64,000 nt of DNA from an uncultured Lachnospiraceae bacterium (GTDB taxonomy: Bacteria > Bacillota > Clostridia > Lachnospirales > Lachnospiraceae). This document shows, piece by piece, positions 18,226 through 27,333 of the stretch. The notes beneath the pieces were generated by a model. It had not been told where the DNA came from. It ran no database searches and saw only the letters and a program-made list of their open reading frames with translations. A program made the translations under genes and the position numbers. Numbering within the stretch: position 1 is the first letter of the stretch; each line of letters opens with the position of its first letter. The stretch is from the NCBI GenBank assembly GCA_910579865.1, contig CAJTXA010000015.1, positions 17,522 through 81,521 of the forward strand, given 5' to 3'.

Positions 18226-20019
18226 ATGGCAAAGAACAGAATGATAGGGGATTATCCAGTAATTGGTATTCGACCTACAATAGATGGAAGAAGGGGATAT
18301 TTAAAGGTAAGGGAATCCTTAGAGGATCAGACAATGAATATGGCACAAGCAGCTGCAAAATTATTTACAGAAAATTTGAAATATTCTAATGGAGAACCAG
18401 TAAAAGTGGTAATTGCGGATACTACAATAGGACGTGTAGGAGAAACAGCAGCATGTGCAGAAAAGTTTAAAAAAGAAGGTGTTTCGATTACTTTGACTGT
18501 AACACCTTGTTGGTGTTATGGAGCAGAAACAATGGATATGGATCCAATGACAATAAAAGGAGTATGGGGATTTAATGGTACAGAACGACCAGGTGCAGTA
18601 TATCTTGCCAGTGTACTTGCAACACATGCACAAAAGGGGCTTCCAGCATTTGGTATCTATGGACATGATGTACAAGAAGCAAATGCTACTGATATTCCAG
18701 AAGATGTAAAAGAAAAACTACTTCGATTTGGACGTGCAGCAGTAGCAGCAGCTACTATGAGAGGAAAATCTTATTTACAGATTGGCTCGATCTGTATGGG
18801 AATTGGAGGATCTATTATTGATCCAGCATTTATAGAAGAATATCTTGGGATGCGTGTAGAATCTGTAGATGAAGTAGAGATTATCCGCCGCATGACAGAG
18901 GAAATTTATGATAAAGTAGAGTATGAAAAGGCATTAAAATGGACAAAGGAAAAGTGTATAGAAGGATTTGATAAGAATCCAGAAGAGGTGCAAAAATCTG
19001 CACAAGAAAAGGAAAAAGATTGGGAATTTGTTGTAAAAATGATGCTGATTATTAAGGATTTGATGAATGGAAATTCCAATCTTCCAGTAGGACGAGAAGA
19101 GGAAATGGTAGGACATAATGCAATTGCAGCAGGATTTCAAGGGCAGAGACAGTGGACAGATTTCTATCCAAACTGTGATTTTCCAGAAGCACTTTTAAAT
19201 ACATCATTTGATTGGAATGGTGCTCGTGAACCATATATATTAGCAACAGAAAATGATGTTTTAAATGGTCTTGGTATGTTATTTATGAAGCTTTTAACAA
19301 ATCGAGCACAGATTTTTGCTGATGTACGTACATATTGGAGTCCAGAGGCAGTAAAAAAAGCAACAGGTTATGAATTAGAAGGAACAGCAAAGGCAGCAGG
19401 CGGTTTTATTCATTTGATTAATTCTGGTGCAGCTTGTTTGGATGCAAATGGACAGGCAAAAGATGAAAATGGAAATGGTGTGATGAAACCGTGGTATGAA
19501 GTAACAGAGGCAGATCAAGATGCGATTTTAAAAGCAACTACATGGAATCCAGCGGATTTTGGTTATTTTAGAGGTGGTGGTTATTCCTCTCGTTTTGTTA
19601 CAGAAGCAGAAATGCCAGTTACAATGATTCGATTGAACTTGGTAAAGGGACTTGGACCTGTACTTCAGATAGCAGAAGGATGGACAGTAAAATTGCCAGA
19701 GGAGGTAACAGAAATTCTTTGGAAGAGAACAGATTATACATGGCCTTGTACTTGGTTTGCGCCAAGAACAACGGGAAAGGGAGCATTCCAAACCGCATAT
19801 GATGTAATGAATAATTGGGGAGCAAATCATGGAGCCATTAGTTATGGGCATATTGGTGCAGACCTAATTACAATGTGTTCTATATTAAGAATTCCAGTTG
19901 CAATGCACAATGTTCCAGAAGAAAAAATCTTCCGTCCAGCAGCATGGAATGCATTTGGTATGGATAAAGAAGGACAGGATTTTAGAGCTTGTCAAACATA
20001 TGGACCACTTTATAAATAA
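18226..20019 (+). CDS. fucI: L-fucose isomerase
   Basis: 597 residues, close to the 591 of E. coli FucI. It converts L-fucose to L-fuculose, using Mn2+. Family stretches include IGIRPTIDGRRGYLKVRESL at the start, WGFNGTERPGAVYLA, QIGSICMGIGGSI, GMLFMKLLTNRAQIFADVR and NNWGANHGAISYGHIGADL near the end. ATG 18226 has AGGAGG nine bases upstream; the TTG at 18220 is too close to that RBS. It is followed 23 bases later by the kinase gene. Confidence 0.96.
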   Translation: MAKNRMIGDYPVIGIRPTIDGRRGYLKVRESLEDQTMNMAQAAAKLFTENLKYSNGEPVKVVIADTTIGRVGETAACAEKFKKEGVSITLTVTPCWCYGAETMDMDPMTIKGVWGFNGTERPGAVYLASVLATHAQKGLPAFGIYGHDVQEANATDIPEDVKEKLLRFGRAAVAAATMRGKSYLQIGSICMGIGGSIIDPAFIEEYLGMRVESVDEVEIIRRMTEEIYDKVEYEKALKWTKEKCIEGFDKNPEEVQKSAQEKEKDWEFVVKMMLIIKDLMNGNSNLPVGREEEMVGHNAIAAGFQGQRQWTDFYPNCDFPEALLNTSFDWNGAREPYILATENDVLNGLGMLFMKLLTNRAQIFADVRTYWSPEAVKKATGYELEGTAKAAGGFIHLINSGAACLDANGQAKDENGNGVMKPWYEVTEADQDAILKATTWNPADFGYFRGGGYSSRFVTEAEMPVTMIRLNLVKGLGPVLQIAEGWTVKLPEEVTEILWKRTDYTWPCTWFAPRTTGKGAFQTAYDVMNNWGANHGAISYGHIGADLITMCSILRIPVAMHNVPEEKIFRPAAWNAFGMDKEGQDFRACQTYGPLYK

Positions 20020-20042
20020 ACAGAAAAGGAAAAGATTATAAA

Positions 20043-21527
20043 ATGGATGTAACCAAGAAAGAAAGAAATGTTTTAGCAGTGGATTTTGGTGCTTCCAGTG
20101 GCAGAGTCATGCTAGGGACTTATTGCGAAAATAAGATTACAATAAAGGAAGTTCATCGATTTTCGAATGATCCAGTTATAGTAAATGGAACCATGTATTG
20201 GGACATATTGCGGCTGTTTTATGAGATGAAACAGGGAATGATAAAAGCAAAACAAGAAGGAGAAATTGAAAGTATTGGAGTAGATACATGGGGAGTAGAC
20301 TTTGGACTTTTAGATAAAAAGGGGTATTTATTAGAAAACCCAGTACATTATCGTGATAGTAGAACAGAAGGAATGTTGGAAAAAGGCTTTAAGAAAATTT
20401 CAAAGGAGCATTTTTATCAAATAACTGGAAATCAGTTTATGGAAATTAATACGGTATTTCAGTTGCTGGCACTAAAGGAACAAAGACCAGAGCTTTTCAG
20501 CCAGGCAGATTGTATGCTGCTGATGCCAGATCTTTTTAATTATTTTTTATCAGGAATTAAAAAAAGTGAACGATCTATTGTTTCTACTACACAGATGGGA
20601 AATCCATTTTTGCCTGGATGGGTAAAAGAAGTAATAGAACAGTTTGCTATTCCAGAAAAAATATTGACAGAAGTAATCCCTACAGGAACACGATTAGGTT
20701 CTTTAAAAGAAGAGATACAAAAAGAATTAGGTATAGCAAATATGGATGTAATTGCTGTAGCAGGACATGATACACAATGTGCATTGACAGCAGTACCAGC
20801 AGAAGAAGAGGACTTTATTTTTGTAAGTTGTGGCACATGGTCCTTATTTGGAACAGAGTTAAGTCACCCAATTGTAACAAAAGAGTCAGAAGAACGAAAT
20901 ATTACAAATGAAATAGGAACAGATGGTAAAATTTCTTTTTTGAAAAATATTATTGGTTTATGGCTGGTACAAGAAAGTAGAAGACAATGGTTACGAGAGG
21001 GAAAAAATTATAGCTTTTCTGAACTAGAAAAACTAGCAGAAGAGGCAAAGCCATTTCAATGTTTGATTGATCCAGATGCACCAGAGTTTGTTCCTTCTGG
21101 TAATATACCAAAGCGGATTCAAGAGTATTGTAAACGAACCAGACAGAATATTCCACAGACAGAAGGAGAGATTATACGTTGTATTAATGAGAGTCTTGCA
21201 TTAAAGTATCGTTATACTTTAGAAGAAATTAAAGCATGTACAAAAAAAGAGTATACTGCTATTTATATGGTGGGTGGAGGAATTCAAAGTCAGCTTTTAT
21301 GTAAATTTACTGCATATGCCAATGGAATTCCTGTAATTGCTGGGCCAATAGAAGCAACTGTATATGGAAATATTGTAATTCAGTTGATGGCAAAAGGAAT
21401 TATAAAGGATCTAAAAGAGGCGAGAAAAGTAATTGCTAATTCCGATCAGCCTATCATTTATCAACCAGAAAATCAGGAAAAATGGAGTCAAGCTTATCAA
21501 TTTTATGTAGAAAAGATATTGCAATAA
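20043..21527 (+). CDS. FGGY-family kinase, L-fuculokinase/rhamnulokinase type
   Basis: 494 residues. N-terminal phosphate loop VLAVDFGASSGRVMLG, sugar-site VDTWGVDFGLLD, AGHDTQCA, CGTWSLFG and adenosine-site MVGGGIQSQLLC place it in the rhamnulokinase-like branch of FGGY kinases. Because it follows fucI by 23 bases, L-fuculose is the likely substrate, giving L-fuculose-1-phosphate. The Lachnospiraceae fucose kinase is often of this RhaB-like branch, so family resemblance alone cannot decide. No class II aldolase (fucA/rhaD) is in the window. Confidence 0.87.
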   Translation: MDVTKKERNVLAVDFGASSGRVMLGTYCENKITIKEVHRFSNDPVIVNGTMYWDILRLFYEMKQGMIKAKQEGEIESIGVDTWGVDFGLLDKKGYLLENPVHYRDSRTEGMLEKGFKKISKEHFYQITGNQFMEINTVFQLLALKEQRPELFSQADCMLLMPDLFNYFLSGIKKSERSIVSTTQMGNPFLPGWVKEVIEQFAIPEKILTEVIPTGTRLGSLKEEIQKELGIANMDVIAVAGHDTQCALTAVPAEEEDFIFVSCGTWSLFGTELSHPIVTKESEERNITNEIGTDGKISFLKNIIGLWLVQESRRQWLREGKNYSFSELEKLAEEAKPFQCLIDPDAPEFVPSGNIPKRIQEYCKRTRQNIPQTEGEIIRCINESLALKYRYTLEEIKACTKKEYTAIYMVGGGIQSQLLCKFTAYANGIPVIAGPIEATVYGNIVIQLMAKGIIKDLKEARKVIANSDQPIIYQPENQEKWSQAYQFYVEKILQ

Positions 21528-21548
21528 TAAAACAAAATAAAGATTTAT

Positions 21549-21594
21549 AAAAAGCAGACCAAGCAGATAAAAGGAATTGTTTGGTCTGCTTTTT
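21549..21594 (+). terminator. Terminator after the fucose kinase
   Basis: AAAAAGCAGACCAA (21549-21562) pairs with TTGGTCTGCTTTTT (21581-21594), an 18-base loop and T-rich 3' side. It ends the fucI-kinase unit. Confidence 0.85.
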
Positions 21595-21611
21595 CACTAT
21601 AAGATCAATAT

Positions 21612-21640
21612 TTGACTTTTTGAGAAAATAATGGTATAAT
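21612..21640 (+). promoter_or_regulatory. Strong promoter for the chemoreceptor at 21722
   Basis: TTGACT (21612-21617), exactly 17 bases, TATAAT (21635-21640) with an extended TGG ahead of the -10. This looks like a strong vegetative promoter and shows the receptor is transcribed separately from the fucose genes. Confidence 0.8.
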
Positions 21641-21721
21641 TGAGATATTTTAGTCACTGTACAAAATAGGGAAAAAAGAGTGATATGTGTTAGAAAATTA
21701 TTTTGGAAGGAGCGTTAAATT

Positions 21722-23863
21722 ATGTTACAAACAGTGAAAAAGGTGAAGTCTGTATCTTCTAGTGAGAGCATTAGTAAGAAGATTATGTCAAGACTGAAGC
21801 TGATGATGGTAGTTATTTTTTTAGTAGCAGTAACTACATCAGGTGCACTGTCTGCAAAATCGTTGATGCAGGTTACAAATGAAAAATTAGTTTCTGTTGC
21901 TTATGAGAATGCATTTTTAATTGTCAATGAGATTGAAAGCTCTTATGGAAAAGCACTTGGATTTACCGAGGCACTTCGAAATATTACAGAACTCGATCCA
22001 AGTGAACAACGACAAGCGATAGATACTGCTTTAGTTGGAGTATTAGAAGGAGACTCCAATTATACAACAGCATTTGCCTATTTTGAACAAAATCGGATTG
22101 CGGATGCAAATGGAGATCCATATAGTGTTCATCAAAGAGAGATTGCTTATGAGGCAGTTGTTTATCCAAATCCAGATGGAGCAGGATATCTTTTTGAGAA
22201 ACATGAAGATGCATTTGATAATTATGAAAAAGAGTATTATATGCAGATGAAAGCAACTGGTCAGCCTTATGTTTATGAGCCTTATATCTATAATTTAATG
22301 GGAAAAGATATTATGATGATTAGTATCATTGCACCTATATGGGATGCAGATGGAGTATTTTTAGGAGTGGGTGGAGTAGATATGGCATTAGCAGATATGC
22401 AAAATATGCGATATGCGAGTACTGGTTATCGTTCGACCCATATGGTAGCACTTGCAGAGGATGGGACTGTTTTGGTGGATTCTTTTGATACTTCCACTGT
22501 AGGAAAGATAGCTTCTGAAGTGGGATATGGAATTATAGCGGAACATGGAGAAAAGATTCGTTCTATGCCAGAGGGAGAACATGAGAATAGTTTATCTATA
22601 ATTGATAGGAAATCGAAAAATTTTGCAACTAATAAAAGAGGGATTTCTGTTACAATTCCTTTAAAGATAAGTGGTGGAAATCAGTGGACTTTATATATGG
22701 CAATTAACCGTAGTGAATTTTATTCTATTATAATAGAAGGGCTTGGAAAATTAATTTTTATTATTATTGTACTTGGATTTATTATGATACATTTTGTTTC
22801 TTCCATTATTAAAAAATGTCTTTCTCCATTTCAAGAAATTATGGAGGGAGCTTCAAAATTAGAAGCAGGAGATCTAAAGATACATATTGATGTAAATACA
22901 GAAGATGAATTAGGGCGTTTAGCACAGGCATTTAACCATATTAGTACGACTATCAATAATTATGTAAATGATATTTCTTTGCAGCTTTCTGAAATGGCTT
23001 CTAACAATATGGATATTGCAATTACACAAAATTATATCGGAGATTTTATTCCTATTCAAAAATCTATTGAAAAAATTTCGATGTCCTTAAATGATACATT
23101 ACATCAAATTACTTTATCAGCGAATGTAGTCTCGAACGGGGCAGATAGTGTATCAGCAGAATCTCAGCTTCTTTCCAATGGACTTTCAGAGCAGGTAGAA
23201 GCAATTAAAGAATTAGCAGTTTCAATTGATAGTTTAGCAAAGGATGTTAAGGGAAATGCAAAAGATGCACAGACAGCAAATGAGATAGTATCTGTTGCAC
23301 GTATAAAGATTCAAGAAAGTAATAAGGAAATGGAACTTTTAACACATGCTATGGCAGATATCAATCAGTCCTCGGAGGAAATACAAAATATTGTAAAAAC
23401 AATTCAAAACATTGCAAATCAAACGAATTTACTCTCTTTAAATGCTTCAATTGAGGCTGCTAGAGCAGGAGTTGCAGGAAAAGGATTTGCAGTAGTAGCA
23501 GACCAAATTCGGGATTTGGCAGAAAAAAGTGCAGATGCAGTAAAACAGACAGAAGTTTTAATTGATGCGTCACGTCAGGCAGTAGAACGTGGAACTGCAA
23601 TCGCAGGTAATACAGCAGAATCACTTGTTGCTGTAGTAAAAAGAGCAGAGGAAGTATCCCGTTCTGTCAATAAGATTAGCGAAGCTTCACAAAACCAGAA
23701 AATGGTATTAGATCAACTTACTGAAAATGTAGATGTGATAAGTAGTGTAGTGCAATCTAATTCAGAAGCAGTACAAAATAGTGCAGCTGCTAGTATAGAA
23801 TTATCAGAACAATCAAAACAGTTATATACATTAGTAAATCGATTTCAATTAAAAAAGATGTAA
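21722..23863 (+). CDS. Methyl-accepting chemotaxis protein with dCache-type sensor
   Basis: 713 residues: N-terminal helix near 27-47, an extracellular Cache-like domain to about 330, a second helix near 342-362, HAMP, and a signalling domain whose tip reads NIANQTNLLSLNASIEAARAG (from about residue 564). It should cluster with CheW/CheA and steer motility. The ligand is unknown; the adjacent fucose block suggests, but does not show, a sugar or sugar-binding protein. It starts at ATG 21722 with GGAAGGAG upstream. Confidence 0.92.
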   Translation: MLQTVKKVKSVSSSESISKKIMSRLKLMMVVIFLVAVTTSGALSAKSLMQVTNEKLVSVAYENAFLIVNEIESSYGKALGFTEALRNITELDPSEQRQAIDTALVGVLEGDSNYTTAFAYFEQNRIADANGDPYSVHQREIAYEAVVYPNPDGAGYLFEKHEDAFDNYEKEYYMQMKATGQPYVYEPYIYNLMGKDIMMISIIAPIWDADGVFLGVGGVDMALADMQNMRYASTGYRSTHMVALAEDGTVLVDSFDTSTVGKIASEVGYGIIAEHGEKIRSMPEGEHENSLSIIDRKSKNFATNKRGISVTIPLKISGGNQWTLYMAINRSEFYSIIIEGLGKLIFIIIVLGFIMIHFVSSIIKKCLSPFQEIMEGASKLEAGDLKIHIDVNTEDELGRLAQAFNHISTTINNYVNDISLQLSEMASNNMDIAITQNYIGDFIPIQKSIEKISMSLNDTLHQITLSANVVSNGADSVSAESQLLSNGLSEQVEAIKELAVSIDSLAKDVKGNAKDAQTANEIVSVARIKIQESNKEMELLTHAMADINQSSEEIQNIVKTIQNIANQTNLLSLNASIEAARAGVAGKGFAVVADQIRDLAEKSADAVKQTEVLIDASRQAVERGTAIAGNTAESLVAVVKRAEEVSRSVNKISEASQNQKMVLDQLTENVDVISSVVQSNSEAVQNSAAASIELSEQSKQLYTLVNRFQLKKM

Positions 23864-23962
23864 TTGGATATAAGGTAGAATAAGCAAATCAGACAGAAAA
23901 GAATGATATTTTTTTTATATAAAGAATACAATAAAATAAGATTAAGAGAAGTTGGAAGATTT

Positions 23963-24487
23963 ATGAAGATTATTTTATATCTGTCTGATATGCTGATTCC
24001 ACTAGTGATTTTTTATATTGTATCTTTTGCAGTGATAAAGAAAACTTCTGTTTATGAAAGTTTTGTAAATGGAACAAAGGATGGAATCAAAACAGTAATT
24101 GGAGTAATGCCTACGCTGATTGGACTAATGATGGCAGTAGGAGTGATGCGTGCATCTGGATTTATGGAGTTTCTTGGTAATTTTTTAGGGGGAACAATGG
24201 AGGTAACTGGTGTTCCAAAAGAAGTGTTTCCTATTATTTTGGTGCGCATGGTATCTTCCTCTGCTGCAACGGGATTGGTACTTGATATTTTTAAAAATTA
24301 TGGAACAGATTCTTACATAGGAATTTTAACATCTATTTTGATGTCTTGTACAGAAACAATTTTTTATACTATGTCAGTTTATTTTATGACAGCAAAGGTA
24401 ACAAAGACAAGATGGACTTTGGCTGGGGCATTAATCAGTACATTTGCAGGAATTGGAGCAAGTGTGTTTTTAGCAAGAATGATGTAA
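23963..24487 (+). CDS. spmB: Spore maturation protein B
   Basis: A 174-residue membrane protein of the same Gate-domain family as SpmA. The core GTKDGIKTVIGVMPTLIGLM and the segment ILVRMVSSSAATGLVLDIF match SpmB and its usual length. ATG 23963 is chosen over an upstream ATG that would add a poorly conserved 20-residue extension. It lies about 16 kb from spmA and follows the chemoreceptor by 99 bases. Confidence 0.88.
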   Translation: MKIILYLSDMLIPLVIFYIVSFAVIKKTSVYESFVNGTKDGIKTVIGVMPTLIGLMMAVGVMRASGFMEFLGNFLGGTMEVTGVPKEVFPIILVRMVSSSAATGLVLDIFKNYGTDSYIGILTSILMSCTETIFYTMSVYFMTAKVTKTRWTLAGALISTFAGIGASVFLARMM

Positions 24488-24514
24488 AAGAGAATTTATT
24501 GATAAAAGAGGAGT

Positions 24515-24542
24515 GCCTCGGATATTTTTTAATATCCGAGGC
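24515..24542 (+). terminator. Hairpin after spmB
   Basis: GCCTCGGATAT (24515-24525) pairs perfectly with ATATCCGAGGC (24532-24542) around a 6-base loop. No T-run follows, but the position right after spmB fits termination. Confidence 0.6.
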
Positions 24543-24753
24543 TATTATGAAAAAATTGTATACGAAATAATCCAAACTTAAAAATGTATGTTTCTATTGT
24601 TTAATTGTATTTAGTATAAGGAAAGGATATGAATAAATTATGAATAAAATACGAAATTATTGTAAAAAGTAGTGTAAAATGACGAAAAAAGTTGTATTAT
24701 AAAAATAACGATTAATAAAAGTGACAAAAAGAAAAAAAGTAAGGGGAAATACT

Positions 24754-25356
24754 ATGGCAAGTTTGTTAGAAACATGGAGAAGATGGATTACGATACCAGA
24801 GAGAGCAGAACAATCAATACGATCCGATAGAAGGATGACTGCAGCTGAAAGGGAAAGTCATATACAAAGAAGGAAATCGGCTGAAAGAGCAGTGGAGCGT
24901 TTAGCAGAAAAAAAGGGGACTCCTCATTCGGAAGTACAAAATTCAGTATATTCAGAGGTTAGTGTACCAGAGCAGGGAAAGCGATTTGGGGATATAAAAG
25001 AAGATGTAAAGAATTTGGAATTACAAAAATCTACAACAGAAGAGATACCAATTTTTACTTCTGAGGAGATTAAAAGAATTGTAGAAGAAGCATTGCAAAG
25101 GGCAAAAGATACAGAAGAGATAAAGGAGTATCTTGCACAAAGGTTTTCTGTAATTGAAGGACAGATTTTGTCTGTTCGAAATGTGCAAAAGCAAGAGATG
25201 ATTGCTGTTTCTGTTCGAGAGGTGCAAGAGAAGGTAGATTTGATTCGGCTTGATACAAGAAAAATAGGAAGTATAAAAGTTATACTTGGATTTTCTATAT
25301 GCTTCAATTTAATAACTTTAGCTGTCTTAGTAGCTTATGTGCTAAATTATATTTAG
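24754..25356 (+). CDS. Hypothetical protein with coiled coil and C-terminal membrane helix
   Basis: 200 residues, not recognised. It starts MASLLETWRRWITIPERAEQ, is highly charged with heptad-like Glu/Lys/Ala segments (about 30-60 and 110-175), and ends with one hydrophobic helix (about 178-198) like a tail anchor. It has no signal peptide. ATG 24754 has AAGGGG seven bases upstream. It sits alone between spmB and a convergent S1-domain gene. Function is unknown. Confidence 0.75.
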   Translation: MASLLETWRRWITIPERAEQSIRSDRRMTAAERESHIQRRKSAERAVERLAEKKGTPHSEVQNSVYSEVSVPEQGKRFGDIKEDVKNLELQKSTTEEIPIFTSEEIKRIVEEALQRAKDTEEIKEYLAQRFSVIEGQILSVRNVQKQEMIAVSVREVQEKVDLIRLDTRKIGSIKVILGFSICFNLITLAVLVAYVLNYI

Positions 25357-25446
25357 AAGAAAGTATTGTTTTTTACAATTAAATATAGATATAATTCGAT
25401 AAGATAAAAATATTTTAATAAACGGTTGTTATAGGAAATAGAATAC

Positions 25447-25506
25447 ATACAAGATATAGTTTGATATTAAAGTTTAAAATAACTATATCTTGTATTAATT
25501 TTTTAT
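25447..25506. terminator. Bidirectional terminator between convergent genes
   Basis: ATACAAGATATAGTT (25447-25461) pairs with AACTATATCTTGTAT (25481-25495), a 15-bp stem, followed by a T-rich stretch on the plus strand. It serves the hypothetical gene on the left and the S1 gene on the right. Confidence 0.75.
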
Positions 25507-25524
25507 CTGAATATTTATATTATA

Positions 25525-26478
25525 TTATAATTTTAGTCCTTTTAATAATGCTCCTAAACTAGTTCCAATAGATTCTTCTTTTGGAAGTTCATAATCTAGA
25601 ACTTCTTCAGATGTTTCTGAAGGATCGGCAAGTGCTTTTATACTAAGACCGATTTTTCCGTTGTCAGTGGAAATAATTTTTACTTTAACAGTTTGTCCTT
25701 GTTTAAGTACAGCACTTGGATGTTTAATACGTTTTTCAGAGATCTGAGAGATATGGAGTAACCCAGATAAACCATTTTCTAATTCAATAAAGGCACCATA
25801 AGATTGAATTGAGTCTACAGTTCCATTCATAACAGAACCAACTGCAACTTTTGCAACTCGTTTGCTGGTTTCAGTTGCTAATTTTTCTAGGGCTGGTTCT
25901 TTGGCAGAAAGAACTAATTTCTTTTCTTCTTCTTTTACTGTGATGATAATTGCATCTACTGTTTTATTTAACCATTGTTCGGTATCTTCTACAAATGTTA
26001 CATCTAGTTTAGAAGCAGGAATAAAGCCACGGATTCCCTCTACATAAGTGATGACACCTTTATTTACAATGCCTCCTATCTTTACTGGAAGTATTGTACG
26101 ATTGGCTTGATATTCACGAAGTTTATCCCAGGCAAGTAAATCGTTTGCTTCTTTTTTAGAAAGAACGATATGACCTTCTCCATCGTCACGGCGAATAACA
26201 GTAGCAGTGATTTCATCTCCAATATGGATTTCTTGTAAAAGCTTAAAGTTTGGATCGCTACTTAGATCTTCTGCATGAATAATACCTTCTGTGTAATATT
26301 TTAGATCTAGAGTGACACTAGTTTCAGAAACGTCAATGACAGTTCCTGTTAGAATATCCCCTTCTCGAATTACTTTATAGGAGGCTTCTAATTCTTCTTT
26401 GTAATCTTCCATAGTTTCTTGGACATTTTGTGTTTCTTTTGTTTCCTGTGTCTGTTTGTTTGTTGTTTCTTCTGTCAT
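25525..26478 (-). CDS. S1 RNA-binding domain protein (ribosomal protein S1 homolog)
   Basis: 317 residues with three S1 OB-fold repeats, at about 36-105, 118-185 and 200-275. The third, VGSVMNGTVDSIQSYGAFIE to GLLHISQIS, is the most canonical. Flanking Glu/Thr-rich tails look disordered. It probably binds single-stranded RNA and affects translation or mRNA stability, but Firmicutes S1 homologs vary in role. The ATG follows AAAGG. Confidence 0.9.
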   Translation of the reverse strand: MTEETTNKQTQETKETQNVQETMEDYKEELEASYKVIREGDILTGTVIDVSETSVTLDLKYYTEGIIHAEDLSSDPNFKLLQEIHIGDEITATVIRRDDGEGHIVLSKKEANDLLAWDKLREYQANRTILPVKIGGIVNKGVITYVEGIRGFIPASKLDVTFVEDTEQWLNKTVDAIIITVKEEEKKLVLSAKEPALEKLATETSKRVAKVAVGSVMNGTVDSIQSYGAFIELENGLSGLLHISQISEKRIKHPSAVLKQGQTVKVKIISTDNGKIGLSIKALADPSETSEEVLDYELPKEESIGTSLGALLKGLKL

Positions 26479-26521
26479 GTTTAGATTCCTTTCTTTTCGT
26501 TTTTTTTCTAGTAATAAGAAA

Positions 26522-26550
26522 AGTATAACATATTCTTTTCAATGGCTCAA
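26522..26550 (-). promoter_or_regulatory. Promoter for the S1-domain gene
   Basis: Minus strand: TTGAGC (26550-26545), 17 bases, TATACT (26527-26522), with a TGT ahead of the -10. It lies 44 bases upstream of the ATG. Confidence 0.7.
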
Positions 26551-26561
26551 GACAGGAATAT

Positions 26562-27307
26562 TTATAAAAAGTGATAGATTGGCTGCATTTTATCATAAGT
26601 ACAAAAGGATTGAAATCCTAGATTTTTTAATATATTTTTTGCATCAATTATATGATTTCCTAAATGCTCAGGTTTATGACTGTCACTGCCAATTGTAATA
26701 ATTTCACCCCCTAACTTTTGGTATAATTTTAATATATTAATCGATGGGGTAAAGTCTTTTAAACCATATCTGTAATAAGAGGTATTAAACTCAATTCCTT
26801 TTTTATCTTTGATTATTATTTTTAATATTTCTAAGATAATAGGTTCTACTTTTTCAAATGGGTAGATGCCATTTCTATCATATCTTGTAATAAGATCCAG
26901 ATGAGCAAGTACACTATAATTTTTACAATATTTAGCATTTCCTTGTAGTATTGTTCATTGTATTCTTTTTGACTTTTTCCATTTTGAAAGTCTTGTGTCC
27001 AAAACTCTTTATCTTCTACTTGATGAATTGATAAAAGAATAAAGTCAAAAGGATATTTTTGAAATAAGATTTCGTATTGTGGAATAGTATGTGTTTGTAT
27101 ACCAAATTCCATTCCTAGTTTTATACTTATTTGCATATTATATTGAGATTGTAATTGCCTTATTTTTGAATAGTAGTTTGGATAATCTACATGATCAGTA
27201 AAGCAAATTTCATTTATTTGCATAGCAATAGCATCTTTTACAACTTGCTCTATAGGATATGTAGAGTCGTCACTAAATTCAGTATGGACATGATAATCTG
27301 CAAACAT
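26562..27307 (-). pseudogene. PHP-family histidinol-phosphatase, single-base frameshift
   Basis: The first part, from ATG 27307, reads MFADYHVHTEFSDDSTYP and continues with ICFTDHVDYPNYY and IKLGMEFGIQ, the metal-binding layout of HisJ/HisK-type histidinol-phosphatases. The frame then breaks in a T5 tract at 26920-26924 (AAAAA on the coding strand). The other frame continues directly: VLAHLDLITRYDRNGIYPF, then IEFNTSYYRYGL, then IITIGSDSHKPEHLG, ending at 26562. Adding one base to the tract restores about 248 codons. So this is either a recent frameshift or a sequencing slip. It lies 26 bases downstream of the acetyltransferase gene. A true histidine role is uncertain, since PHP enzymes have varied substrates. 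Confidence 0.85.
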
Positions 27308-27333
27308 AAAGTTCCTCCAATTTTCTATTAATT

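Noticed and set aside
26846..27307. Short intact 153-residue PHP protein
   Set aside because: The C-terminal part diverges from the family after the T5 run while the other frame carries the remaining conserved motifs, so it is a frameshifted longer gene.
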